DNA of 64,000 nt, from positions 310,001-374,000 of the forward strand of contig NZ_JABGNA010000001.1 in assembly GCF_013149275.1 (NCBI RefSeq), in the 5' to 3' direction. The stretch is from Mucilaginibacter sp. SG564. Its GTDB lineage: Bacteria; Bacteroidota; Bacteroidia; Sphingobacteriales; Sphingobacteriaceae. Of this stretch, positions 9,221-18,176 are shown in pieces (position 1 is the stretch's first letter; every line of letters begins with the position of its first letter). Both the position numbers and the translations under genes were made by a program. The notes below the pieces were generated by a model. It was not told the origin of the DNA and ran no database searches. It was given only the letters and a program-made list of their open reading frames with translations.

Positions 9221-12200
9221 ATGAAAAGAAAACTTTTACTTATTAAACCATGGAAGTACAGCTTGCGGCTCATTTTTGGGTTGCTGCTCTGCGTTCCGCT
9301 TCTTTCGCAGGCCCAGGTCATCGTAACCGGATCTGTAAAAGATTCCGTAAATTCCGAATCGATCATTGGCGCTACGGTATCTGTAAAGGGCACAGGAACT
9401 GGCACACAAACAGATGTGAACGGTCGGTATAAAATTACTGCTACCGTTGGTAGTGTTTTAGTTTTCCGATATGTGGGGTACAAAGAACAACAATTTACGG
9501 TTCAAAATGCAGAGCCTATTAATATACGATTGGCCTCGCTCTCGCAAAATTTGAAAGAAGTAGTTGTAGTGAGTTACGGTACACAAAATAAGCGGGAAAT
9601 TACCGGTGCTGTAAGTTCTATAAACACCAAAGAGGTTAAAGACATGCCCGTGGCAAACATAGGGCAAAAACTGCAGGGCAAACTGGCCGGTGTGCAGATC
9701 AATCAAAATTCGGGCACGCCGGGTGCCGAGATGTCTTTTAGGGTTCGTGGCGCGGCATCAATCAACGCGGGTAACAGTCCGCTTATTGTGATCGACGGAT
9801 TCCCTACCGTGAGTGGATTACAAAGCTTAAGTCCGGATGAAATTGAGTCTATATCGGTATTAAAGGACGCGTCTTCGGCGGCTTTATATGGTTCACGCGC
9901 AGCCAATGGTGTTGTACTGGTAACTACCAAACAGGCTAAACTTGATCAAAAAAGCCTTGATTTTAGCGCTTACACAGGGTTTCAATCGGTGCCAGACCGT
10001 GGTAAACCCGACCTGATGAATGCCCAGGAATTTGCTCAATATAAAAAGGAATGGTACGAGGATGCTGCCAAATATGAAGGTTATACGGGCGGTGTACCTT
10101 CGGTTTACCAAAACCCTGCCCAATATGCAGGTACATCTGGCACCAACTGGTTTGATGTTTTGTTGCGCACAGCGGTTACGCAGAATTATAACCTCGCTTA
10201 CAGCGCAGGTAATAAAGATCTTAAAACGGTGGTGAACCTAAACTATAATAAACAACAAGGCGTGGTGCTTAACTCGCAGGATGAGCGTTTTACCGGGCGT
10301 ACTAACAATATCTACACCGCGTCTGACAGGTTAACGCTGGGCGTCAACCTGGAATTATCTTATGGTAATAACCAGGTAGTACCCGGACTTGATAACGGCC
10401 GTAACATTATCGAAAACGCTTACCTGATGGATCCTACGCTGAATTATAAAAATCCTGATGGGACCTATCCTGTTTCGTTTTCACAGCCAGGAATGTTCCC
10501 CAATCCTAACTATTACCTGGTGGTTACCCAGCGTGTAAATAAAACCAAAGCGGCAAGGGTTCTCGCAAACGCCTGGGCCGAAGTGAAGATTATTGACGGA
10601 TTGAAGTTTAAGTCGACTGTAAATGTTAATACCGATAATACCATTAACCGTCAGTTTACACCATCAACAGCGCAGGGTGGCTTGGGCAGCGCACCACCGC
10701 AACCGGCTACAGGCAGTTACAACACCAGCAGTTTTGTAACATGGCTTACCGAAAATACCCTTAACTATCAGAAAACATTAGGAGGGAAGCATAATTTTGA
10801 CCTGCTTGGCGGTTATACAGCCCAAAAGTATTCGTTTGAAAACAGTAATATCAACGGCACGCAGTTTCCGGATGATAATGTTCAGTGGATAAGCGCTGCC
10901 ACCACCAAGCTGGGTAATGTTGGTGCTACACAATGGTCGCTAATCAGGTATGTGGGGCGCTTTAGGTATAACTATGATTCTAAATACCTGTTGGAGCTGG
11001 CCTATAGCCGGGATGGTTCGTCAAAATTCGGCCCGAATAACAAGTATGGTAATTTTCCTTCCGTATCAGTAGGTTGGGTTATATCTGACGAGAGCTTTTT
11101 GAAAAACATTAAGGACATCAGCTTTTTAAAAGTAAGGGCCAATTATGGTAAAGTAGGTAACAATAACATTGGCGATTACAGTTACCTGGCCTCTGTTAAT
11201 ACCAGTAACTACGTTTTTAGCAACCAGGTGGTACCGGGCAAAACACTTAGCGGTATTGGCAACAATAACCTGACCTGGGAAACCACCACAAGCTACGATC
11301 TTGGGCTCGACCTGGAAATGTTTAACAGTCGTCTTACTTTTACTTATGATTATTATTGGAAAAAAACTGATGGTCTGCTATACGGCATTGACATTCCGGT
11401 ACAATCAGGATTTTCTACCATCACCTCAAACGTTGGGCGATTTGACTTTTGGGGACATGAGTTTACCATTGGCTCCAAAAACCTGGTAGGTGCGTTTAAA
11501 TGGAATACCAATTTCAATATATCCTTTGATCGAAATATTGTTAAAAGCCTGGGCACCAATAATGCACCCATTGGCGGCTACAACGAATATTGGGATGATA
11601 ACAGAACCGCGGTAGGGCACCCAATAGGTTTGTTTTACGGTTACATCAACACGGGTGTTTACATGACCCAACAACAGTTTGATACCGAACCGCATGATGC
11701 AACCGCTATGGTTGGTACCGCGCGCTTTAAAGATGTAAGCGGCCCAAATGGTGTGCCAGACGGTAAAATTGATAGCTACGACCGTACATTTATAGGCAAC
11801 CCAAACCCCAAGTTTGTATATGGTATCACCAATAGTTTTTCTTATAAAAGTTTCGATTTAAGTATAGTAGCTGCCGGGTCGGTGGGGAATGATATCGCTG
11901 ACGATGCGTTTCAATCAACAGAAAACCTGGATGGTGTATTCAACGTAAGGAAAGGAGTGGCTAACCGCTGGCGGTCAGAACAGGATCCAGGCGATGGCGT
12001 ATATCCCAGAACAAGAGCCGGTACCACTGCCGATTTCAGGAATTTTACCAGTCGCCAGGTATTTAAAGCCGATTATATCGCTATAAAAAATATCACCCTG
12101 GGATACACTTTCCCTGTAAAAAGCAACAAATATTTAAAAAGCCTGCGTGCAAATATAAGCGCACAAAACCTATTTATTTTCACCAAATACCCCGGTCTTA

Positions 12201-12307
12201 ACCCGGAAGCAGGTTTTGCGGGTCTGAACGGATTAAACCAAGGCCGCGACTTTACAGGCTACCCAATTCCAAGAACCATATCCTTTGGTTTAAATGCAGG
12301 TTTTTGA
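9221..12307 (+). CDS. susC: SusC/RagA family TonB-dependent outer-membrane transporter
   Basis: 1028 aa from ATG 9221 (MKRKLLLIKPWKYSLRL); the frame is open further upstream but only this start gives a signal peptide (ending LLSQAQ). Domains in order: carboxypeptidase D regulatory-like (about 30-105, VTGSVKDS...GTQTDVNGRYKI), TonB plug (about 120-225, with LQGKLAGVQINQNSGTPG and SPLIVIDGFP), then a 22-strand barrel ending in aromatic GLNAGF. It has no N-terminal STN domain, so it should not signal to an anti-sigma factor; this fits control by the AraC regulators. It imports oligosaccharide bound by the SusD lipoprotein encoded 26 nt downstream. Confidence 0.95.
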   Translation: MKRKLLLIKPWKYSLRLIFGLLLCVPLLSQAQVIVTGSVKDSVNSESIIGATVSVKGTGTGTQTDVNGRYKITATVGSVLVFRYVGYKEQQFTVQNAEPINIRLASLSQNLKEVVVVSYGTQNKREITGAVSSINTKEVKDMPVANIGQKLQGKLAGVQINQNSGTPGAEMSFRVRGAASINAGNSPLIVIDGFPTVSGLQSLSPDEIESISVLKDASSAALYGSRAANGVVLVTTKQAKLDQKSLDFSAYTGFQSVPDRGKPDLMNAQEFAQYKKEWYEDAAKYEGYTGGVPSVYQNPAQYAGTSGTNWFDVLLRTAVTQNYNLAYSAGNKDLKTVVNLNYNKQQGVVLNSQDERFTGRTNNIYTASDRLTLGVNLELSYGNNQVVPGLDNGRNIIENAYLMDPTLNYKNPDGTYPVSFSQPGMFPNPNYYLVVTQRVNKTKAARVLANAWAEVKIIDGLKFKSTVNVNTDNTINRQFTPSTAQGGLGSAPPQPATGSYNTSSFVTWLTENTLNYQKTLGGKHNFDLLGGYTAQKYSFENSNINGTQFPDDNVQWISAATTKLGNVGATQWSLIRYVGRFRYNYDSKYLLELAYSRDGSSKFGPNNKYGNFPSVSVGWVISDESFLKNIKDISFLKVRANYGKVGNNNIGDYSYLASVNTSNYVFSNQVVPGKTLSGIGNNNLTWETTTSYDLGLDLEMFNSRLTFTYDYYWKKTDGLLYGIDIPVQSGFSTITSNVGRFDFWGHEFTIGSKNLVGAFKWNTNFNISFDRNIVKSLGTNNAPIGGYNEYWDDNRTAVGHPIGLFYGYINTGVYMTQQQFDTEPHDATAMVGTARFKDVSGPNGVPDGKIDSYDRTFIGNPNPKFVYGITNSFSYKSFDLSIVAAGSVGNDIADDAFQSTENLDGVFNVRKGVANRWRSEQDPGDGVYPRTRAGTTADFRNFTSRQVFKADYIAIKNITLGYTFPVKSNKYLKSLRANISAQNLFIFTKYPGLNPEAGFAGLNGLNQGRDFTGYPIPRTISFGLNAGF

Positions 12308-12333
12308 TATTGATTACTTTAATAACAAACAAA

Positions 12334-13878
12334 ATGAAAAAAACAGCTATCATCATATTAAGCGTACTCGGTTTGGCATCCTGTAAAAAAGAAACGCTAA
12401 ACCTTGTACCTCAAACCAGTCTTAGTTCGGCATCGTTTTTTAAAGATGCTGCCCAGTACAACCAAGCTCTTACCGGCGCATACAACAATTTACGTACGGT
12501 AGCATTTACCGGCATTTATATGGACGAAATGCGATCTGACAATACATTTTTTACGCTTTACTCTGCCGATAGAGGAACTTCAACCAGTGCCGAGGCTATG
12601 GCCGAGTTTATTGATAATAATATCAGCAGCCAGGAACCCAATAATCCTGGTAACCGCTATGGTAATGATTATTCGGGAATAGCCCAGGTAAATACAATAT
12701 TGACACGGCTTGATAAATCAACATTAGCAAAAGCCGATAAAGACCAGATCTCGGGCGAAGCTTTGTTTTTAAGGGCCTTTTATTATTACGATCTGGTACA
12801 GCATTACGGCGGTGTGCCTTTGCAATTAACAGAGGTAACCGATGTAAGCGGCGCGTTTTTACCCCGCAATACAGCCGATGAGGTTTACAACCAGATTATC
12901 ACCGACCTTAATACCGCTATACCAGTGCTGCCAATTGCCAAAACTTTTCCGCAAACAGGCAGGGCAACACAAGGCGCGGCAAAAATGTTACTGGCCTACA
13001 GCTATATGTCAAAAGCAACCAAAGAGTATGCAAAAGCCGAATCCGCTTTATTGGATATTACAAAAATGAATTATGGTTTATTGAGCGATTATGCCGCTGT
13101 ATTTGACCCTGCCAATAAAAACAGTAAGGAATCGATCTTTGAGGTACAATATAAAATGGGTAACGACGGGCAGCAAAGCGATTTTATCTGGCGCTTTATT
13201 CCTAAAACAACCAACTCCGAGGTGATATTAGGTTTACGTGGCACCAATGCCCGTGGCGGCCTGGCCAGCGGTGGCTGGAATGTACCCACACAGGAAATGG
13301 TTGATTCTTACGAAAAAGGCGACCTGAGACTACCTGCATCGATTGCGGTGGCCGAGGGTACGGTTACCAATGAGGTACTAACAACTACTGCCGTAAAAAG
13401 CCCGGTTGATTACAAGCCTACCGTTGGTTTAGGGTATTATTACTTCATAAAAAAATACCTGCACCCGCCATTTCAGGTAGAATACAATACCGATGATAAC
13501 TGGCCGGTTTACCGATATTCAGGAGCTTTGCTGTTATTGGCAGAGTGCCTTGTTGCCGAGGGTAAAGCCGCTGATGCTTTGCCCTATTTAAACCAGGTAC
13601 GGCAAAGAGCCGGTTTAGCCAATATTACAGCCGCAACCAAACAAAACGTAGCCGACGAAATGCGCCATGAACTGGCATTTGAAAATCACCGCTGGACAGA
13701 CCTTATTCGCAATAACATGGCTATTGATGTACTTACTGCTAAAGGTGTACGGCTTAAAGCATTGTACGGTTGGCTATTGCCAAGTACTTTTAACATTACG
13801 CAGAACAGGTTTATTTATGCTATACCTTTCCGCGAGTTACAGATAAATACAAAACTTACTCAAAATCCGGGTTATTAA
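12334..13878 (+). CDS. susD: SusD/RagB family glycan-binding lipoprotein
   Basis: 514 aa from ATG 12334. A lipoprotein signal ends at LGLASC, followed by KKE. The N-terminal SusD-like part has SFFKDAAQYNQALTGAYNNL and the TPR-like helices that contact SusC. The C-terminal RagB part has YRYSGALLLLAECLVAEG and MRHELAFENHRWTDLIR, both family hallmarks. It is the surface lid of the SusC transporter and binds the glycan. It is followed by an intrinsic-terminator-like hairpin before the next gene, so expression may drop after it. Confidence 0.95.
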   Translation: MKKTAIIILSVLGLASCKKETLNLVPQTSLSSASFFKDAAQYNQALTGAYNNLRTVAFTGIYMDEMRSDNTFFTLYSADRGTSTSAEAMAEFIDNNISSQEPNNPGNRYGNDYSGIAQVNTILTRLDKSTLAKADKDQISGEALFLRAFYYYDLVQHYGGVPLQLTEVTDVSGAFLPRNTADEVYNQIITDLNTAIPVLPIAKTFPQTGRATQGAAKMLLAYSYMSKATKEYAKAESALLDITKMNYGLLSDYAAVFDPANKNSKESIFEVQYKMGNDGQQSDFIWRFIPKTTNSEVILGLRGTNARGGLASGGWNVPTQEMVDSYEKGDLRLPASIAVAEGTVTNEVLTTTAVKSPVDYKPTVGLGYYYFIKKYLHPPFQVEYNTDDNWPVYRYSGALLLLAECLVAEGKAADALPYLNQVRQRAGLANITAATKQNVADEMRHELAFENHRWTDLIRNNMAIDVLTAKGVRLKALYGWLLPSTFNITQNRFIYAIPFRELQINTKLTQNPGY

Positions 13879-13893
13879 ATTGTACTTTTATTT

Positions 13894-13924
13894 AATAAGG
13901 CAGGTAGTTGATACCTGCCTTATT
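13894..13924 (+). terminator. Hairpin after susD
   Basis: A 13-bp stem AATAAGGCAGGTA / TACCTGCCTTATT with a 5-nt loop is followed by a T-rich tail. It lies between susD and the next plus-strand gene, so it may be a partial terminator. Confidence 0.7.
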
Positions 13925-13944
13925 TGATTTTTAAACATGATCAT

Positions 13945-15024
13945 ATGATGAATTATCCGCGTACTTTAATACTGTTGTTAACGATTATGATTACGAGTAC
14001 TTGTACGGTACCGGCGCAAAAAAGATATATAGATGGCCGTCCCAATGCCACATACCGGTTAAGCTGCGTGGATGAAGGCGTGGTACTAAAGCATGGTGAC
14101 GGAGCAGATAGCTGCGATACTTATGGTGCCCGTGAGGCCATAGTGAACAAAGATAACGGCAATTATTACTTGTTTTATGACGGCGCTGGTAAGACGGGCT
14201 GGCTTGCATGCCTGGCTGTAAGTAAAGATTTAAAGATATGGACAAAAAAAGGCCCGATCTTAACCTTAGGTGATAGCACAAAGCCAGATTCCAAAAGTGC
14301 CTCCGCACCGTGGGTAATTAAAGACAATGGCGTGTGGCATATGTTTTACCTGGGAACGCCTCATACATCGCCAGCCCCGGATCGTATTCCGGCCTTTCCT
14401 TATCTAACTATGAAAGCTCGCTCGGCGTCATTGTCGGGGCCGTGGAAAAAACAATATGATGTTACCCCTTTTCCGCAAAAAGAGCATAGTTATTATTCTG
14501 TAACGTCAAGCCCTGGGTTTATTGTGAAATATAAGGGGCGGTTTTTGCAGTTTTTCAGCGCGGCCACACAGGATAGTTCGGGCACTAAACGTTCATTAGG
14601 TTTGGCCAAAACCAGTGATCTGAACGCCACCTGGCAATTGTCGGCCAAGCCGATTTTTCCACTGACAGAGCAGGTCGAAAATTCCTCATTATATTTTGAT
14701 GATAGCAGTAAAACCTGGTACCTGTTTACCAATCATATCGGTATCAACGATGCTGGTGACGAATATACCGATGCTATCTGGGTTTACTGGTCAAAAGACC
14801 TCGAGAAATGGGATACCCATAACAAGGCAATTGTGCTCGATGCTACCAATTGCAGCTGGGCAAAAGGAGCAATTGGGATGCCAACCGTAATAAAAGCAGG
14901 GAGCAAATTAGCCATGTTGTATGACGCATCTGCCGGGAACAGCATTGGTCATATGGGGCGCGATATTGGTTTAGCCTGGATATCTTTGCCTATAAAGGTT
15001 AATAAAACCAAGAATACTAAATAG
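13945..15024 (+). CDS. Secreted GH43-like five-bladed beta-propeller glycosidase
   Basis: 359 aa from ATG 13945, chosen because it gives a signal peptide ending CTVPAQ; a second ATG follows immediately. The repeated beta-propeller blades are clear: NGNYYLFYDGAGKTGW, NGVWHMFYLGTPH, KYKGRFLQFFSAATQD and SKTWYLFTNHIG, with phrases like SKDLKIWTKKG and SKDLEKWDTHN typical of GH43/GH32-clan propellers. Acidic residues in ENSSLYFDDSSKTWY and GAREAIVNKDNGNYY are candidates for catalysis. Specificity is unknown. It follows susD in the same direction and is followed by the second AraC gene, so it probably belongs to the same regulon. Confidence 0.75.
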   Translation: MMNYPRTLILLLTIMITSTCTVPAQKRYIDGRPNATYRLSCVDEGVVLKHGDGADSCDTYGAREAIVNKDNGNYYLFYDGAGKTGWLACLAVSKDLKIWTKKGPILTLGDSTKPDSKSASAPWVIKDNGVWHMFYLGTPHTSPAPDRIPAFPYLTMKARSASLSGPWKKQYDVTPFPQKEHSYYSVTSSPGFIVKYKGRFLQFFSAATQDSSGTKRSLGLAKTSDLNATWQLSAKPIFPLTEQVENSSLYFDDSSKTWYLFTNHIGINDAGDEYTDAIWVYWSKDLEKWDTHNKAIVLDATNCSWAKGAIGMPTVIKAGSKLAMLYDASAGNSIGHMGRDIGLAWISLPIKVNKTKNTK

Positions 15025-15054
15025 GGGGCTGCACTTAATTTAACAGATTTGTAA

Positions 15055-15969
15055 TTGAAAAAGAGTTATTTTAAATACCTGACTATTAATGCTCTTGAAG
15101 AGAGATGGGGGATGTATGTTACCACAGCAGGATATTCAAAAGTAGATGCCAATGAGCATTATCCCAACCAGCAGCATCCGCAAAGTCATGAATTAACCTG
15201 GAACAGGGGGCGGATACTGAATGATTTTTACCTCGTTTTTATCTCAAAAGGAAAAGGTGTTTATGCATCAGATTCAACCAAACCTTTTGAGGTAGTAGCA
15301 GGCACCTGCTTTTTCCTTTTTCCCGGGGTTTTACACCGCTATAAACCCGATCCGAAAGTGGGATGGGAGGAATATTGGGTTGGCTTTAATGGGTACTACA
15401 TTCAAAACCTAATGCAGCAGGAATTTTTTGATCGGCAAAACCCATTTGTTTTTTTAGGACTGAATAAAGATATTCTTGTTCTTTTTACGACTTTATTGGA
15501 AACCATACAAGTGGCTTTGCCTGGCTATCCTCAACAAATTGCCGGGATCACCATGCAGATCTTGGGCTTGATAAACACCATTATGCTTCATCATGAATCT
15601 CCTGACGACCGGATAGGCAAACTCATCGCTAAGGCCAAATTTATTATTCAGGAATCGTTTGAAGATAATCTGGACATGGAGAAACTTGCGCGCGAAATAC
15701 CGATGGGATATTCATCTTTTCGCAAATCATTTAAAAAGCTCACCGGCGAATCGCCCAATCAATATCATCTTAACCTTCGCCTTGAGCGTGCAAAAAATTT
15801 GCTGAACACAACGATATTAAATATCAATGAAGTTGCAGAACAAACCGGCTTCGAATCGGTATTTTATTTTTCCAAGCTCTTCAAAAAAAAGAATGGAGTG
15901 TCGCCTAAGCATTATCGTAGTAGTGAGGAGAATAATGTTAAGGATAGTGTTAATATGTCAGATAAGTAA
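15055..15969 (+). CDS. AraC-family transcriptional regulator
   Basis: 304 aa from a TTG start at 15055, the only start that lines up with the N-terminus of the paralog at 1-708 (KYLTINALEERWGMYV versus KYLPVSREDENWGLCV). The N-terminal half is a cupin-like sensor (FLFPGVLHRYKPDPKVGWEE). The C-terminal ~100 residues contain two helix-turn-helix motifs: MEKLAREIPMGYSSFRKSFK and NINEVAEQTGFESVFYFSKL, with GVSPKHYR after them. It most likely activates the flanked sugar locus, binding sites such as 8793-8810. No operator copy was seen directly upstream of it. Confidence 0.92.
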   Translation: MKKSYFKYLTINALEERWGMYVTTAGYSKVDANEHYPNQQHPQSHELTWNRGRILNDFYLVFISKGKGVYASDSTKPFEVVAGTCFFLFPGVLHRYKPDPKVGWEEYWVGFNGYYIQNLMQQEFFDRQNPFVFLGLNKDILVLFTTLLETIQVALPGYPQQIAGITMQILGLINTIMLHHESPDDRIGKLIAKAKFIIQESFEDNLDMEKLAREIPMGYSSFRKSFKKLTGESPNQYHLNLRLERAKNLLNTTILNINEVAEQTGFESVFYFSKLFKKKNGVSPKHYRSSEENNVKDSVNMSDK

Positions 15970-16043
15970 TTGTAGGAAGTAAAGAAAATATCCAGACTAA
16001 TTCATCGGCTCACCCATTCTTGTATAGTAGTTTAGGAATGAAT

Positions 16044-16083
16044 AAAAAAAACCTTGTAAATAATTGATTTACAAGGTTTTTTT
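16044..16083. terminator. Bidirectional terminator between araC-type gene and tmRNA
   Basis: A 17-bp perfect stem (AAAAAAACCTTGTAAAT and its complement) with a 5-nt loop is flanked by A- and T-runs. It can end transcripts from both convergent genes. Confidence 0.9.
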
Positions 16084-16085
16084 AG

Positions 16086-16451
16086 TGGAGCCGGAGGGAT
16101 TCGAACCCTCGTCCAAACATGGTATAAGGTAAGCTTTCTACATGCTTAGCTTCTGTTTAATTGTAGGGAAGGGGAAGGTCAGTCGCTTACCTGTACCGTC
16201 TTCCTTAGGTGCTTTATCTCGCCTGCTATGCACACCATTAAGCTGGCCAGTTCCGTTTTTCGATGCCCCTATTGCCGATTCAACAGAACGGAAAACCAGC
16301 GGGACAAAAGCTAGTTAATTCTAAATTAAGCAGCTAAGGCGTAGTTATTTTCGCCATTTGTAAGTTTGAGCGTTCTGATTTAAGCGCTAATTCACCCAAC
16401 GCGCTGCATGCTTACTTACTTATCTCCATCCTGTCAATTCCGGTCGACCCC
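16086..16451 (-). ncRNA. ssrA: tmRNA (transfer-messenger RNA)
   Basis: The 5' end GGGGTCG (16451) pairs over 7 bp, with one G-U at each of two positions, with CGGCTCC before the discriminator A at 16086. The T-arm GGGTTCGAATCCC is intact. The 3' CCA is not encoded (the genome has CTA). The tag reading frame lies at 16326-16355: codons GGC GAA AAT AAC TAC GCC TTA GCT GCT TAA, giving GENNYALAA after the alanine carried by the molecule. tmRNA rescues stalled ribosomes and marks the peptide for proteolysis. Total about 366 nt, normal for the family. Confidence 0.97.
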
Positions 16452-16498
16452 ATTTTATTAGAGCTGCATAAGCCGGTAGCAGTTTGCAGTTAAGGGTT

Positions 16499-16506
16499 CA
16501 AATATA
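16499..16506 (-). promoter_or_regulatory. Predicted -7 element of the tmRNA gene
   Basis: TATATTTG on the minus strand lies about 45 nt before the mature 5' end, leaving a short 5' leader for RNase P removal. A 13-bp direct repeat (AGTTTGCAGTTAA, plus strand) at 16481-16493 and 16515-16527 brackets it. Confidence 0.5.
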
Positions 16507-16537
16507 CGGAAAATAGTTTGCAGTTAACTAATATCTT

Positions 16538-17599
16538 CTATCCAACAAGATGTTTTATGAATGGTATTTTGCTCATTATATAAACTAAAAGCCACGATAG
16601 TAAAAAACATGACAAAGCGATAACAGGAATACTAAATATCGGATTAAAAATAGTGTAGTTAATATCTGTCAAATCAAAAAGAGTTAATATCAACGCGTGA
16701 CTGAAATAGATCCCCAAAGTGAATTTACCAGCATTTTGAGCTATTTTATTCAAAGCAGGACTTAACCTTACCACTGTATGTTTAGCGGTCAAAAATGCGC
16801 TTGCCGAAAGCAGAATGATGAACGGGCTTATCGGTTCATAAAAAAAAGTACTTATTTCATGGTTTTTTAATAGCAGGTAATGCGTACCCGCAATAATGAT
16901 CAGTGCTGTTACCAAAAACGTCGCTGCAGCGATATAAACCAGACCACGAATATGGAAATTTTTGTAAGTCAGATAATAACCCAGAATCAGATAGCCTATA
17001 TAACCGGTAAAGTTATGCAGGTCGATAGCTGTATCAAAACTGCTTAAGTAGGGTTTGCTGATCAGTACAGTTAAAAACCAGATGCAGAGAAAGTATAAAA
17101 GCTCTTTTTCTGATGCATGCCTTACAAATTTACCCAGGATGGGGATGAACAAATACAAGCCTATTAACAAGTACACATACCACAAGTGATAATAGGCGCC
17201 CGTTTGAAATTGGAGTAAGATCAGTTTGGTGTTTGCCCAGATATCGTCTGTAAAAACGAACTCCTCGTTGTAGCATCGGTAAAGGATGTAAACGGTGCTC
17301 CAGAAAAGAAAAGGTAATATTAAGCGGCTCAGTCGTTTCTTTAAAAAATCGCCCAGCTCATAATCCCGGTGAAGCAGCAATGCGCCGGTTATCATTACAA
17401 AAACGGGTACGGCAAAGCGCACCAGGGCATTGTAAATATCGGCTACGAGCCAATCTTTCATGGAGTTTCCTTTATGATAAAAAAGCAGGGGTGAAGCTGT
17501 GTGCAATATCACAACCGCAAACATGGCAATCAGGCGTAAATTATTTATCCAGGTTATGTTTTGTGGCGTATCCTGAGTGTTATCCTGGTTAAATGTCAT
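16538..17599 (-). CDS. Acyltransferase 3 family membrane protein (OafA-like)
   Basis: 353 aa with about ten hydrophobic segments. The N-terminal signature ITWINNLRLIAMFAVVILH carries the conserved Arg and the His used in acyl transfer, and PVFVMITGALLLHRDY plus FLKKRLSRLILPFLFWS are typical of the family. The family moves acetyl or other acyl groups onto surface sugars or other envelope molecules from the inner membrane. No polysaccharide genes are next to it, so the acceptor is unknown. It ends close to the tmRNA gene and is probably monocistronic. Confidence 0.88.
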   Translation of the reverse strand: MTFNQDNTQDTPQNITWINNLRLIAMFAVVILHTASPLLFYHKGNSMKDWLVADIYNALVRFAVPVFVMITGALLLHRDYELGDFLKKRLSRLILPFLFWSTVYILYRCYNEEFVFTDDIWANTKLILLQFQTGAYYHLWYVYLLIGLYLFIPILGKFVRHASEKELLYFLCIWFLTVLISKPYLSSFDTAIDLHNFTGYIGYLILGYYLTYKNFHIRGLVYIAAATFLVTALIIIAGTHYLLLKNHEISTFFYEPISPFIILLSASAFLTAKHTVVRLSPALNKIAQNAGKFTLGIYFSHALILTLFDLTDINYTIFNPIFSIPVIALSCFLLSWLLVYIMSKIPFIKHLVG

Positions 17600-17703
17600 C
17601 TGTCAGCACTGTAGTACCTGGTTTAAGGGCGGGATGTATTATATTTTATAAATACCGGTAAATATAAGAAGGGAAGATTATAAATTGAAGAGCCAGTGTA
17701 AAA

Positions 17704-18066
17704 CTAATCTTTCTTTATAAAGCTCCGCTGTTTCCCACCCCAGTCGCTCAGCTGTTTTAGGATAGGGCCCAGTTCCAGCGCCATCTCGGTAAGTTCATAT
17801 TCAACTCTTGGCGGTACTTCAGCAAAAACGGTTCGTTTAACCAGGCCGTCCTCTTCCAGGGCACGTAATTGCAAGGTTAGCATGCGTTCAGATATATAGG
17901 AAAACTCTTTTTTGATTTCGTTAAATCTCATTTTTCTTTTGCATAACTTATCCAGTATCAATAATTTCCACCTGCCCCCAAGCTTATGAACAGCATAGGT
18001 AAGGTCACAATCAATAATACACACTTCGTTACGGGTATAGGTTGAACTTTGCTTTCTGCCGGCCAT
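17704..18066 (-). CDS. HxlR-family helix-turn-helix transcriptional regulator
   Basis: 120 aa, normal size. The family signature is present: a Cys near the N-terminus (CIIDCDLTYAVHKLGGRWKL), MRFNEIKKEFSYISERMLTLQLRALEEDGLV for the winged helix, and PPRVEYELTEMALELGPIL for the wing and last helix. HxlR proteins are usually dimeric repressors that respond to electrophiles or redox stress through the N-terminal Cys. It is divergent from the SDR gene with 110 bp between the start codons, so that gene is its likely target. Confidence 0.92.
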   Translation of the reverse strand: MAGRKQSSTYTRNEVCIIDCDLTYAVHKLGGRWKLLILDKLCKRKMRFNEIKKEFSYISERMLTLQLRALEEDGLVKRTVFAEVPPRVEYELTEMALELGPILKQLSDWGGKQRSFIKKD

Positions 18067-18110
18067 TAGTTACTTTTTTGTTAGTACCATACAATTAATT
18101 ACTTACCGTG

Positions 18111-18141
18111 TAAATTTAACGTTGCCAACTAATTTTGCCAA
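18111..18141 (-). promoter_or_regulatory. Predicted promoter of the HxlR-type gene
   Basis: On the minus strand TTGG at 18141-18138 and TAAATTTA at 18118-18111 are about 20 nt apart. TAAATTTA is a palindrome and could also serve the divergent SDR gene. The last G of the -7 consensus is replaced by A. Confidence 0.35.
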
Positions 18142-18176
18142 AGAAATTTTTGACAAAAAATAATAGTATAAAAATT

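Noticed and set aside
16481..16530. Possible tRNA because of GGTTCAAATAT
   Set aside because: No cloverleaf can be drawn; it is the upstream flank of the tmRNA gene.
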